DNA from: Caulobacter sp. RHG1
Lineage (GTDB): Bacteria; Pseudomonadota; Alphaproteobacteria; Caulobacterales; Caulobacteraceae
DNA: 64,000 bases
Direction: 5' to 3'
NCBI RefSeq assembly: GCF_013181195.1
Contig: NZ_SMZP01000011.1
Coordinates: 83,554-147,553 of the forward strand
In this document: positions 1 to 9,065 of the stretch, one piece after another
Layout: every line of letters starts with the position of its first letter
Numbering within the stretch: the stretch's first letter is position 1
Position numbers and translations under genes: made by a program
The notes under the pieces: model-generated
The model's input: only the letters and a program-made list of their open reading frames with translations
Told to the model about the DNA's origin: nothing
Database searches by the model: none

Positions 1-400
1 CAGTGGTACCTGCCCCCACGCGTTCGCGTAACCAATCTGCCAATGTATTCAGAGAGTTGGTGCTCTGGTCACCATTCGATGCGCTGACGGCCCAGCGCTC
101 CGCACCCCCCAGAGAAATGAGTTTCTCGATTGTGGCGAGAGAACCCTTCGCCTCCTTTTCGGAGAAGCCAGAGACGTCGCCAAGGCGCATACCCGAAGAT
201 GATCGATTGGCCTGCGCACGCGCTATCGCCTCGTGCGCATCAATGAACGGGTCTGGGCGACTCTCTCGCCGTTGCGCTTGGGATTGGCTCGGAAGTTCCT
301 TGGGCTGGAGTCGAACACCTACCGCCCCGGTATCGGCGGTCGCTGGCGTCGGATAGTTTGCGCGGATCGTGACCGCGATATCCCTGTTGCTGACATTCAT
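1..400 (-). CDS. Hypothetical protein, 3' end outside the window
   Basis: An open frame with no stop runs from an ATG at 400 to the left edge (133 codons seen). The protein begins MNVSNRDIAVTIRANYP and is rich in Gln, Arg and Ser, with no membrane segment or signal peptide visible. I do not recognise the family. A second in-frame ATG lies at 466, only a few bases after a TATAAT box, so a longer, nearly leaderless form is possible. It lies downstream of the RTX gene on the same strand but is separated from it by a strong terminator, so it is probably transcribed on its own. Confidence 0.5.
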   Translation of the reverse strand, partial: MNVSNRDIAVTIRANYPTPATADTGAVGVRLQPKELPSQSQAQRRESRPDPFIDAHEAIARAQANRSSSGMRLGDVSGFSEKEAKGSLATIEKLISLGGAERWAVSASNGDQSTNSLNTLADWLRERVGAGTT

Positions 401-476
401 GACGGCACCGTGACGTGAGACTACGACACGGTTCCCGCAAAAATTGAGCCAACTCGTCGTCGGCATAACGCACTAT

Positions 477-482
477 ATTATA
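477..482 (-). promoter_or_regulatory. Candidate -10 box for the left-edge gene
   Basis: On the minus strand this reads TATAAT inside an unusually AT-rich stretch (about 470-500), between the RTX terminator and the left-edge gene. No convincing -35 was found. Transcription would start near 470, just before the alternative ATG at 466. Confidence 0.35.
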
Positions 483-583
483 TGAATTTTTAAAGAGATT
501 GGCGAACTAACGCTCAATCCTGACCGGCAATTCCAACCCGGTGGGCAGAATGTTTCCAGCTGAACTAGCAGGCCGCGTTACGG

Positions 584-620
584 AAAAAGAAAAGCGGCGC
601 TTCAAGGGTCGAAGCGCCGC
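584..620 (-). terminator. Rho-independent terminator of the RTX gene
   Basis: The arms GCGGCGCTTC (594-603) and GAAGCGCCGC (611-620) pair perfectly over 10 bp around a 7-base loop. On the minus strand the stem is followed by TTTTCTTTTT (593-584). It begins about 10 bp past the RTX stop codon. Confidence 0.9.
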
Positions 621-629
621 CGGGTAACC

Positions 630-3600
630 TCAAATCGTGAAACCAATGCCATCTAGCGTGTAGAATTGCTCAATTGCCTTCGAGCCGCCCGCACCAAAGT
701 AACCGATTACGACGATACCTGAATCTATCTGCCCGTTGTCATTCAGGTCGTTAAAGGTCGAAATATAAAGATCTGAACCTACAGCGACCGCAGCGACCTC
801 AGACGCGGAATTGAACGTATTCAAGTACACGACATCCATTCCAGACGTGCCAGTGTCGGTAATATAGGTTCGAGCCGAAGTCTCGACGTAGTAGCGATCA
901 CCCCCATTTCCACCATGGGCTTCCCCCGCCCCACGAAGCTCGAACTGATCGCCATCATCTCCCCCATCCAGAATATAGGCGCTTCCGAGACCAACCAATC
1001 GATCTGCGCCAGCCCCACCGAGGGCCACGCCACCGTAAACCGTCAGGATATCGTTCCCCGTTCCGCCATCTGCGATACTGAAGATGTCGTCGACTGACGT
1101 AGTGATCTGGTCGTTACCGTCTCCGCCGTAGAGCAGATCCGCCTGCGCACCTGCTTGCGCCGCCCCAACTGGACCCGTGTTGCTGCCGAGATAGCCGAAG
1201 ATGATATCGTTCCCGGCCCCACCACGGATCTCGTCATCGCCAGCCCCGCCCTCAAGGGTGTTGTCGTTGCCGTTGCCAATCAATTTGTCGGCGAAATTCG
1301 TACCGATGATCCCGAAGATATGATCAAAGCTATCGCCGGTGGCGTCTCCGCCAAACGCCGCGCCTGTGGATAGGTCGATTTCGACTGCTGCGGCGCTGGT
1401 CAGATACCAAACCATATCCCTACCCGCGCCACCTCCGAAGAAGCTGTCGGCGCCAGCGCCACCGATGAAGGTGTCGTCGCCTGTCCCGCCGAGAAAGACA
1501 TCGTTGAAGGAAGACCCCTCGAAAATTTCGATAGAGGCGTAGGTGTCGCCTGCCGCGATCCCCGAGCTTCCCGTTCCGCTGACGGAGATCGTTAGAGCGG
1601 ACGCCGAAGAAAGGTAGCTGACAAGATCGACGCCTTGCCCCCCGTCAATGGCGTGGGCGGCCGCGCCCGCGATGAAAGTATCGTTGAAGTTCGACCCGGC
1701 GAAAATCTCGATGCTGTCGAAGGTGTCGCCGGTGAACCCGCCTTGGAAGCCGTCGAAAATTAGCACGACACTGCTTGCCGAGTCGGCGAACGAAACCGTG
1801 TCCGTGCCATCGCCACCGAAGAAAGCGTCTCCCCCCGCGCCGCCATAGAGGATGTCGTCGCCGGCCCCGCCGTTGAGGGTGTCGTCGCCGTCGCCACCGA
1901 AGAGCTGATCGGCGCCGCCGGCCCCGTTGAGCTCATCGTCCCCAGCCATGCCGTACAGCATGTCGCTACCGTTGGCCCCGGTCAGGACGTTATTGCCGGC
2001 GCTGCCAGTCCCGGTGAAGGCTGCGCTCCCCGTGTAGGTGAGCCGCTCGATCTCCACCCAGGCGCCCAAGGAGTAGTTCGCAAGGGTCGTGCTGATGAGA
2101 TCGTCCCCTTGGCCGGCGCCTTCGGTGATCGTGATGCCGGTGGAAGTGATCACATAGGTGTCGTCGCCATCGCCCCCCCGCAGCCAGTGGCCGCTGGTGG
2201 TCGAGGTCAGGGTGTCGTTGAACGCCGAACCAAGGACGACTTCGAAGTTTTTAATGACGTCGCCTTCGGCGTAGCCGCCGGACACCACATTGGTGGTCAG
2301 ATTGACGTTCACAGCTGCGGTCGACGCCGCATAGCTTAGAAGATCCGGGCCAGCGCCACCGTCCAGCCGCTCGGCCGCCGCGCTGGAGACGATCGTGTCG
2401 CCGTATCCGGTCCCAATGAACCCTTCAATGGAATTGAAGGTGTCGCCCTGCGCATCGCCGCTGCCGACCCCGGCCGCCAGGTCGAGGCTGACCGCGCTCG
2501 TGGCGTTGGCGTAGCTGACCGTGTCGATGCCGTCGCCGCCATTGAAGGTGTCCGCGCCGGCGTCCCCGATCAGCGTGTCGTTGCCGCCGCCACCGTTGAG
2601 CACGTCGTCGCCGCCCCCGCCTTGGAGGGTGTCGGCCGCGCCACCGCCGGTGATGACGTTGTCGAGACTGTTCCCCGTACCGGAGAAGCTGGCGCCACCC
2701 GCGTAGCTGAGACGTTCGATCTGCGGGAGGGCCGCCAGGCTGAAGGTGGCCAGGGTCGTTTGGATGGTGTCGTCCCCGGACGTATCGACGATACCGACAC
2801 CGGTCGCGCCAATGACGTAGGTGTCGTCGCCCGCTCCGCCCTGCAGGCTATGGCCAGCGGTCGCCGAGCCCAGCGTGTCGGCGAAGGTTGTTCCGATCAG
2901 GGTCTCGAAGCCCGAAATCGTATCGCCTTCGGCATAGCCGCCGGCGGCGGTGTTGGCCGTCAGATGGACGTTCACCCCGGCGGTCGAGGCGGCGTAGTCC
3001 AGAATGTCGACGCCGCCCCCGCCCGCGAAGCCATCGGCGCCCACGCCGGCCACGAAGGTATCGGCGAGACTGGAGCCCTGGATGACCTCGATGCTGTTGA
3101 AGGTGTCGCCTTCGGCGTCGCCGGTATGCACCCCGGTGAGCATGTTGATGGTGATGGCGGTCTGGTAGCGTGCGGTGTCGGTCCCGGCCCCGCCGTTGAG
3201 CTGATCCGCGCCAGCGCCGCCGTAGAGGCTGTCGTCCCCGTCCCCGCCGTTGAGGATGTCGTCGCCGGTTTCGCCCAGCAGTTCGTCGTTGCCGCCGCCG
3301 GCGTTCAGGACGTCATCGCCGTCACGACCATTGAGATTGTCGTTGCCGTCGCCGGTGGTGATGGTGTTGTCGCCGCCGTTGCCGAAGCCGTTGAAATTAC
3401 CTGTGCCGATGAAGACCAGGTTCTCGACATTGGTCATGCTCGACAGGGATGCACCGCCGGTGGTCATGACGGTGTCGATACCGCCACCGACCGCCTCCTC
3501 GACCGTCACCGTGGCGCCGCTGATGTAATAGACGTCGTCGCCGGCGCCGCCAGCCAGCGTCTGGCCGGTCGTGTTGGAGCGCAGGGTATCGCCGAAGGCC

Positions 3601-6600
3601 GAGCCGACCACGCGCTCGAAGTTGGTGATGACGTCGCCCTGCGCGTAGCCGCCGGACGCCGCCCCCGTCGTCAGATTGACGTCCACGGCTGCGTCGGAAC
3701 CCTCGTAGCTCAGCGTGTCGGCGCCGGTGTTACCGTCGAACTTGTCCGCACCGGCCCCGGAGATGAAGACGTCGTTGCTGGTCGAGCCTTGGATCAGCTC
3801 GACGCCATCGAAGGTGTCGCCCGCGGCGTCGCCCTCGTGCTGCCCCGTCGCCATGTCGACCGTCACTTGGCTTTCGTAGCGGACGGTGTCGGTTCCAGCC
3901 CCGCCAACCAGGTGGTCGGCGCCCGCGCCCCCGATCAGGATATCATTGCCGTCGCCGCCGTTCAGGGTGTCGTCGCCCACCATCCCGCGCAGGGTGTCCG
4001 CCCCGACGCCGCCCGTGATGACGTTGTCGTCGCCGTTGCCGATGCCGGTAAAGGCGCTTGTCCCCGAATAGCTCAGCCGCTCGAAGTTGGCGGCCAGCGT
4101 CCAGGTCGCCAGCGTGGTGATGATGAGGTCATCGCCCTCACCCGCTGCTTCGTTGATCGTGACGAACTGATGGCCCACGACATAGGTGTCGTCGCCTTTG
4201 CCGCCCGACAGGACGTGGCCGGACGTGCTGCTGGCCAGGGTGTCGTTCCAGTTGGATCCGACGGCGCTTTCGAAGTTGGTCAGCACGTCGCCCTCGGCAA
4301 AGCCGCCCGAAACCACCTTGGTGGTGAGGTTTACGTTCACCCCGCTCGTCGACTTTGCGTAGCTGATGATGTCGGCCGTGCCAGCCCCGGCGTCGAGACG
4401 GTCAATGCCAGCGCCCGAGACGAAGGTGTCGTTGAAGGTCGAACCGGTGAAGTTCTCGATGTCGCTGTAGGTGTCGCCTGCCGCCTCGCCGGCATTGGCG
4501 CCGTCGACAAGATCGACGGTGACCGCCGCGGCGGCGGCGCCGTAGGTGACCAAATCAGTCCCCGCGCCACCGTTGTGGACGTCCGCGCCCAGGCCGCCGA
4601 TCAGGATGTCGTTGCCGTCGCCACCATTCAGGACGTCATCGCCCTCCAGGCCACGCAAGGTATCGACCCCGACACCGCCCGTGATGATGTTGTTCGAAGC
4701 GTTGCCATAGCCGGAGAAGGCGCCTGTGCCCGTATAGGTCAGCCGCTCGATGTTGTCGGCGATCGTGAAGGAGACGGTCGAGGTCAGCACCAGGTCATTG
4801 CCGCCGCCGGACGCTTCGATGATGGTCGCCGCTTGGTGGCTGACAACGTAGGTATCATCGCCGGCGCCGCCTTCCAGGGTCGCGTTGGACGATGTGAAGG
4901 TGTCGTTGAAGCTTGAGCCCACGACCTTCTCGAAGTTCACGACGGTATCGCCGGCGGCATATCCACCCGACGCCGCGCCGGTGAGGAGATTGACGCTCAC
5001 GGCCGCGTCCGACGCGGCATAGCTGAGGGTGTCGGTTCCGGCCGCGCCGTCGAAATTGTCCGCGCCCGCGCCGGCGATGAAGATGTCGGCCGCAGCCGAA
5101 CCCTGGATCAGTTCGATGCTGTCGAAGGTGTCGCCGGCCGCGTCGCCGGCGTGCGCGCCGGTGGCCATGTTGATGGTGACGGCGCTGGCGTAGCTCGCCG
5201 TATCGGTCCCAGCGCCGCCAAAGAGCTTGTCCGCGCCGGCTCCGCCGATCAGGACGTCGTTCCCGTCCCCGCCGTAGAGAGTGTCGTCGCCGCCAAGCCC
5301 CTGAAGGGTGTCGTTGCCGGTCCCACCGGTGATGACGTTGTTCTCCGCGTTACCTGTGCCGGTGAAGGCCACCGTGCCGGTATAGGTCAGCCGCTCGAGA
5401 TTGTTGCCCAAGGTATAGGACGCCGAAGTCGTGACCACGCTGTCCTCGCCACCGCCAGCCGATTCGATGAGGGCAACCGCGCTGGTGACGAAGTAGGTGT
5501 CGTTGCCCGCCCCGCCTTCCAGGGGCGCGCTCGCCGTCGTGGCGGTGAACGTGTCGTCGAAGGCCGAGCCGACGAAGCGCTCGAAACCCTTGAAGGTGTC
5601 TCCGGTCGCGTAACCGCCAGACGCGGTCTGGGTTACGACATTGATGTTCACGGCCGCGTCCGAGGCCGCGTAGCTCAAGATGTCGAAGCCGGTGGCGCCG
5701 TCGAAATTGTCCGCTCCGGCGCCCGCGACGAAAACGTCGTCCGCATTCGAGCCTTGGATGAGCTCGATACTGTCGAAGATATCGCCAGCCGCATCCCCGG
5801 TGTGAACACCGGTGGCCATATTGATGGTGACCGAACCGGCGAAGGCGACGGAGTCGATCCCCGCGCCGCCGAAGAGCTTGTCGGCGCCGGCGCCACCGAT
5901 CAGCGCGTCGTTGCCGTCCCCGCCGTAGAGCGTGTCGTCACCGCCCATGCCCTGCAGAGTGTCGTTCCCGACCCCGCCGGTGATGATGTTGGCGTCGTTG
6001 TTGCCGAGGCCCGAGAAGGCGCCTGCGCCCGAGTAGGTCAGGCGCTCGAGGTTGACGCCCAGGGTGTAGGTGGCCAGAGCGGTCTGGACGGTGTCGTCGC
6101 CGCCCCCTGCCGCCTCGATGACGGTGACGCCCGTGCCAACGATATAGAGATCATCGCCCGCGCCGCCTTCGAGCACGTGGCCACTGGTCGTCGAACCCAG
6201 GGTGTCGCTGAAGGCCGACCCCTGCACGCGCTCGAAGTTCTTGATCACGTCGCCTTGGGCGTAGCCTCCCGAGGCGGTGTTGGTGGTGATGTTGACGCTG
6301 ACGGCCGCACTAGAGGTGGCGTAGCTGAGGATGTCGACACCACCGGCGGAGTCGAAGTTGTCAGCGCCTGCGCCGGAGATGAAGGTGTCGGAAGACGCCG
6401 AACCCTGGATGATCTCGATGCTGTCGAAGATGTCGCCCGCCGCGTCGCCTGTGTGTACGCCGGTGTCGGTGTTGATGGTGACCGAGCCCGCGAAGGCGAC
6501 CGAGTCGATCCCCGCGCCGCCGAAGAGCTTGTCTACGCCAGCGCCGCCGATCAGAACGTCATTGCCGTCCCCGCCGTAGAGGGTGTCATCGCCGCCCATG

Positions 6601-7325
6601 CCCTGAAGGGTGTCATTGCCGGCCCCGCCGGTCATGACGTTGGCGTCGTTGTTGCCGATGCCTGAGAAGGCGCCCGCCCCCGAATAGGTCAAACGCTCGA
6701 GGTTCACGCCCAGAGTGTAGGTGGCCAGGGCGGTCTGGACGGTGTCGTCACCGCTTCCAGCCGCCTCACTGACGACGACGCCGGCGCCGCTGACGATGTA
6801 GAGGTCATCCCCCGCCCCACCATCCAGAACGTGCCCATTGCCGCTGGACCCCAGGGTGTCGCCGAACACCGAGCCCACCAGGCGCTCGAAGTTCTTGATA
6901 ACATCGCCCTGGGCGTAGCCGCCCGACGCGGTGTTTGTGCCGATATTGACGTTCACCGCCGCATCTGAGGCCGCGTAGCTCAGGATATCGGTCCCGCCCC
7001 CGCCATCGAAGTTGTCGGCGCCCGCGCCGGAGACGAAGGTGTCCGTCGAATTGGAGCCGGCAATAATCTCAATGCTATCGAACGTGTCGCCAGCTGCCTC
7101 GCCGATATGAACGCCGGTCGCGGTGTTGATCGTCACGGCGGAGCTGTAGACGGCGGTGTCGGTCCCTGCGCCCCCAAACAACGCGTCCGCGCCCAATCCC
7201 CCAGACAGGACATCGTTGCCGTCACCGCCATTGAGGATGTCGTTGCCGGCGAGGCCGTTGATGATATCGGCTACTGCCGTGCCGGTAAGCGTGTCGTCGC
7301 CGTTGGTGCCGTTGATCGTCGCCAT
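630..7325 (-). CDS. Giant RTX (haemolysin-type calcium-binding repeat) protein, probably type I secreted
   Basis: This 2,231-residue protein is built almost wholly of GGxGxD nonapeptide clusters (for example GGDGNDVLIGGAGADKLFGG) alternating with beta-rich spacers ending in ERLTYSG-like motifs. About eight long units of roughly 217 residues are recognisable. There is no N-terminal signal peptide, and the acidic C-terminal region contains a calcium-loop-like DLNDNGQID. In known families these repeats bind calcium outside the cell and the protein leaves through a type I ABC/MFP/TolC exporter using a C-terminal signal. No exporter genes are in the window. An SD-like GGGAGGG precedes the ATG at 7325. 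No enzymatic domain was seen, so an adhesin or surface-layer role is inferred only. Confidence 0.88.
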   Translation of the reverse strand: MATINGTNGDDTLTGTAVADIINGLAGNDILNGGDGNDVLSGGLGADALFGGAGTDTAVYSSAVTINTATGVHIGEAAGDTFDSIEIIAGSNSTDTFVSGAGADNFDGGGGTDILSYAASDAAVNVNIGTNTASGGYAQGDVIKNFERLVGSVFGDTLGSSGNGHVLDGGAGDDLYIVSGAGVVVSEAAGSGDDTVQTALATYTLGVNLERLTYSGAGAFSGIGNNDANVMTGGAGNDTLQGMGGDDTLYGGDGNDVLIGGAGVDKLFGGAGIDSVAFAGSVTINTDTGVHTGDAAGDIFDSIEIIQGSASSDTFISGAGADNFDSAGGVDILSYATSSAAVSVNITTNTASGGYAQGDVIKNFERVQGSAFSDTLGSTTSGHVLEGGAGDDLYIVGTGVTVIEAAGGGDDTVQTALATYTLGVNLERLTYSGAGAFSGLGNNDANIITGGVGNDTLQGMGGDDTLYGGDGNDALIGGAGADKLFGGAGIDSVAFAGSVTINMATGVHTGDAAGDIFDSIELIQGSNADDVFVAGAGADNFDGATGFDILSYAASDAAVNINVVTQTASGGYATGDTFKGFERFVGSAFDDTFTATTASAPLEGGAGNDTYFVTSAVALIESAGGGEDSVVTTSASYTLGNNLERLTYTGTVAFTGTGNAENNVITGGTGNDTLQGLGGDDTLYGGDGNDVLIGGAGADKLFGGAGTDTASYASAVTINMATGAHAGDAAGDTFDSIELIQGSAAADIFIAGAGADNFDGAAGTDTLSYAASDAAVSVNLLTGAASGGYAAGDTVVNFEKVVGSSFNDTFTSSNATLEGGAGDDTYVVSHQAATIIEASGGGNDLVLTSTVSFTIADNIERLTYTGTGAFSGYGNASNNIITGGVGVDTLRGLEGDDVLNGGDGNDILIGGLGADVHNGGAGTDLVTYGAAAAAVTVDLVDGANAGEAAGDTYSDIENFTGSTFNDTFVSGAGIDRLDAGAGTADIISYAKSTSGVNVNLTTKVVSGGFAEGDVLTNFESAVGSNWNDTLASSTSGHVLSGGKGDDTYVVGHQFVTINEAAGEGDDLIITTLATWTLAANFERLSYSGTSAFTGIGNGDDNVITGGVGADTLRGMVGDDTLNGGDGNDILIGGAGADHLVGGAGTDTVRYESQVTVDMATGQHEGDAAGDTFDGVELIQGSTSNDVFISGAGADKFDGNTGADTLSYEGSDAAVDVNLTTGAASGGYAQGDVITNFERVVGSAFGDTLRSNTTGQTLAGGAGDDVYYISGATVTVEEAVGGGIDTVMTTGGASLSSMTNVENLVFIGTGNFNGFGNGGDNTITTGDGNDNLNGRDGDDVLNAGGGNDELLGETGDDILNGGDGDDSLYGGAGADQLNGGAGTDTARYQTAITINMLTGVHTGDAEGDTFNSIEVIQGSSLADTFVAGVGADGFAGGGGVDILDYAASTAGVNVHLTANTAAGGYAEGDTISGFETLIGTTFADTLGSATAGHSLQGGAGDDTYVIGATGVGIVDTSGDDTIQTTLATFSLAALPQIERLSYAGGASFSGTGNSLDNVITGGGAADTLQGGGGDDVLNGGGGNDTLIGDAGADTFNGGDGIDTVSYANATSAVSLDLAAGVGSGDAQGDTFNSIEGFIGTGYGDTIVSSAAAERLDGGAGPDLLSYAASTAAVNVNLTTNVVSGGYAEGDVIKNFEVVLGSAFNDTLTSTTSGHWLRGGDGDDTYVITSTGITITEGAGQGDDLISTTLANYSLGAWVEIERLTYTGSAAFTGTGSAGNNVLTGANGSDMLYGMAGDDELNGAGGADQLFGGDGDDTLNGGAGDDILYGGAGGDAFFGGDGTDTVSFADSASSVVLIFDGFQGGFTGDTFDSIEIFAGSNFNDTFIAGAAAHAIDGGQGVDLVSYLSSASALTISVSGTGSSGIAAGDTYASIEIFEGSSFNDVFLGGTGDDTFIGGAGADSFFGGGAGRDMVWYLTSAAAVEIDLSTGAAFGGDATGDSFDHIFGIIGTNFADKLIGNGNDNTLEGGAGDDEIRGGAGNDIIFGYLGSNTGPVGAAQAGAQADLLYGGDGNDQITTSVDDIFSIADGGTGNDILTVYGGVALGGAGADRLVGLGSAYILDGGDDGDQFELRGAGEAHGGNGGDRYYVETSARTYITDTGTSGMDVVYLNTFNSASEVAAVAVGSDLYISTFNDLNDNGQIDSGIVVIGYFGAGGSKAIEQFYTLDGIGFTI
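1960..7250 (-). repeat. Long tandem repeats inside the RTX gene (about 8 units of ~650 bp)
   Basis: The conserved (L/I)ERLxYxG motif is encoded near 6692, 6043, 5393, 4744, 4078, 3421, 2714 and 2045, which gives spacings of about 649, 650, 649, 666, 657, 707 and 669 bp. The first two units (5'-most, 5900-7250) are nearly identical and later units diverge. The 707-bp interval carries an extra block of nonapeptides. Confidence 0.85.
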
Positions 7326-7674
7326 GAAGCCCTCCCAAACTCTACCTAGGAGGGATCATTACTCAAGGTAGAAATTCTGCAAGAGCAACCATTGGTTTGT
7401 CATAAAGAATTTTTGAGAAATCGTGGAGTTTTTTAGGGGGTATCGTGATGGAGAATTCGGGCGCGGAAAACGCCTCGAACGCCATCAAAGCGCTGTCGGC
7501 CGACATGTCCCAACGTCCCATGGCCTCGTCCCGATCAGCGGATCGCCTCCCACCGCCCAGTTCTGATTGCCAAAAAGGCGGGCCGATCCCGAAAGATCGC
7601 CCCCCTTCACCAGCGTCGCTGGCATCGCGCCAGGGTCCGCCGCCGCCCCCATAGAGCGCAGCCGCGCCCAGGCC
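7326..7674. other. Intergenic region upstream of the RTX gene
   Basis: Bases 7330-7440 are markedly AT-rich for this genome and should contain the RTX promoter, although no clean -35/-10 pair was found. The rest (7440-7674) has coding-like GC content and a minus-strand frame of about 55 codons (7485-7652) that I could not support as a gene; it may be a gene remnant. Confidence 0.4.
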
Positions 7675-8007
7675 TTAGTATTCTTCGGCCAGCATCAAGG
7701 TCAGGACCCGCTTGGTGACGGCCGGATCAGCCGGATCGGGCGAGGCCAGGGTCATGTCGAGATCGTAGTAGTCGATCTTCCAGAGGAGCCGCTGCCCATC
7801 AGCCTCGAAGGCGCGGAAGTCGCGCTCGCCATGAGGGTCGTTGTCGGCGTTGAACACGCAGAAGGCGCTGACCAGGGCGAAGGCGACGGCCTGTTTGGCG
7901 AACGGCATGGCGCGCACGCCAGGGGTCAGCATCCAACGGGCGCCCGGATCGGCGCGCAGGGCGTCGTTAAGGGCCGCGATTGCGGCGACATGTTCGGCTT
8001 CGGTCAT
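7675..8007 (-). CDS. DUF3768 family protein
   Basis: This 110-residue protein of unknown function matches the DUF3768 pattern by eye: an N-terminal IAALNDALRADPGARWMLTPGV block, then NDPHGERDFRAFE, LLWKIDYYDLD and the C-terminal TKRVLTLMLAEEY. DUF3768 proteins are small soluble proteins common on alphaproteobacterial plasmids and integrative elements, which suggests that this patch has accessory content. The ATG at 8007 is preceded by GGAG about 6 bases upstream. The frame stays open to 8487, but the extra upstream residues are Arg/Ala/Pro-rich shadow sequence. Confidence 0.75.
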   Translation of the reverse strand: MTEAEHVAAIAALNDALRADPGARWMLTPGVRAMPFAKQAVAFALVSAFCVFNADNDPHGERDFRAFEADGQRLLWKIDYYDLDMTLASPDPADPAVTKRVLTLMLAEEY

Positions 8008-8546
8008 CTTGGTCTCCAGTTCAGGGTCCGGGGTCAGGGCGAAAAGCTCGCCTGACCCCGACGCCCGTCGGCGAGACCGGGTGTGCAAACGGAGGGGCGC
8101 CTTCGCGGGGACCCGGCTGCAGGGCGCGCCCTGTCGCCCTACCCGCCTGTCATCACGCCCGAAGCTGGGCGGAAGGCGATCCGAAGTGCGCCGAGGGCGG
8201 AGTCCTAAGCCACGCGGCCGAGAAGCGGACGCCCTGTAACAATGAAGCCTGCACAGGAGCCCGCGCACCGCGCGTGGTGGGAAGCGGCGTTGAGGGCCCG
8301 GCGGCAGGCCAAAGCCTGCCCGCAGGGTCGCGCCCGTAGGAGCAGCGAAAGCTGCGGGACCGAGCGTGACCGCCGGGCGCTCTCGATTTCGGGTGAAGCT
8401 GGGCGCGCAAGCGCTCGGCGAGAACCCTGTTCTCCGACATCGGTTGGAGGCTCGCCGCCTAAGCAGACATCGCGGCGAAGCGGACAATCCGTAGGTCCGC
8501 TAAGGGTGGTTTGCAGACTCTCCAGACTGGCGCCTACCCTGCCGCT
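8008..8546. other. 539-bp GC-rich non-coding region with hairpins
   Basis: No gene is supported here on either strand. Two perfect small hairpins are present: GGCAGGC/GCCTGCC with a CAAA loop (8303-8320), and GCAGC/GCTGC with a GAAA tetraloop (8342-8355). The arrangement could fold into a structured RNA or be degenerate repeat debris. The right end carries the GTCCGC-type repeat. Confidence 0.4.
8479..8518 (+). repeat. Intergenic palindromic repeat, copy 1
   Basis: AGCGGAC (8479-8485) and GTCCGCT (8495-8501) form an inverted repeat. GTCCGCTAAGGGTGG is then followed by a GCAGAC half-arm. A related ~42-bp copy occurs at 9003-9043, and core matches lie at 9721, 10516 and 17870. Confidence 0.6.
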
Positions 8547-8933
8547 ATGAAGCAAAAGACCATGCTGCAGTTCGACTACGAAGCAATCGATGGCGAGGCC
8601 ATAACCGCTGTGGTGGGGCGCGCCGACGGCGTCGACGGCCGGTGGTCGGTTGTCTCCATTGTACTCGGAGCGCGAGCGTTGGTGTTACGTGTCGATCCCG
8701 ATAGCGACGAGATTTCCGCAACGCTGGAGGCTGCCCCCGGTGGGGCGGAATGGATTCCGATCGCGCCGATGCAAGCGGTCGTGGGGACGGCCCTAGGCTG
8801 GTGCTGGGTCGGGCGAAACTATCGAGGTTATCTCGACACGTTCATCCTCTCCTGCTCCGACCTAGAGCCGCAATTCCTTTTCATCGGCATGGCCTCGGCG
8901 ATCCATTTGCGGCGCATATCCGAGTTCGACTGA
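8547..8933 (+). CDS. Small hypothetical protein (possibly DUF6334-like)
   Basis: This 128-residue soluble protein begins MKQKTMLQFDYEAIDGEA. It has alternating beta-strand-like segments, an acidic RVDPDSDEIS stretch, and a Trp-rich second half (GWCWVGRNYRGYLDTFIL). That pattern recalls the DUF6334 family of small unknown proteins, but the match is from memory and weak. The ATG at 8547 was chosen because the homologous-looking sequence starts there; upstream in-frame codons run through the intergenic repeat. It is flanked on both sides by GTCCGC-type repeats and shows no operon link. Confidence 0.6.
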   Translation: MKQKTMLQFDYEAIDGEAITAVVGRADGVDGRWSVVSIVLGARALVLRVDPDSDEISATLEAAPGGAEWIPIAPMQAVVGTALGWCWVGRNYRGYLDTFILSCSDLEPQFLFIGMASAIHLRRISEFD

Positions 8934-9002
8934 ATGTCCGACTAGGGCCGGGTGCTGAAATCGGGCCACCGCCCGAAACCAGACACTAGACCTTCGCCCC
9001 GC

Positions 9003-9043
9003 AAGCGGACATCGCAAGGGTCAGTGAAGGGTGGTGAACGGAC
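9003..9043 (+). repeat. Intergenic palindromic repeat, copy 2
   Basis: A diverged copy of the element at 8479: AAGCGGACA, then GTCAGTGAAGGGTGG (9020-9034) and a closing CGGAC. It sits about 30 bp before the next gene, in the same orientation as the first copy. Confidence 0.45.
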
Positions 9044-9065
9044 CTAAGCCTTGGTATCCTGCGCC

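Noticed and set aside
2622..6665. Two long plus-strand open frames (764 and 504 codons) opposite the RTX gene
   Set aside because: They are antisense shadows of the repeat-rich GC-biased RTX gene; their residues are low-complexity Val/Asp/Ala/Gly with no domain, and they repeat in step with the RTX units.
630..7325. CRISPR-like regular repetition
   Set aside because: The periodicity is protein-coding (27-bp nonapeptides and ~650-bp units) with variable codons and no unique spacers.
7485..7652. 55-codon minus-strand frame between the RTX and DUF3768 genes
   Set aside because: Residues look partly protein-like (LFGNQNWAVGGDPLIGTRP) but there is no ribosome site, no family and no strong context; it may be a gene remnant.
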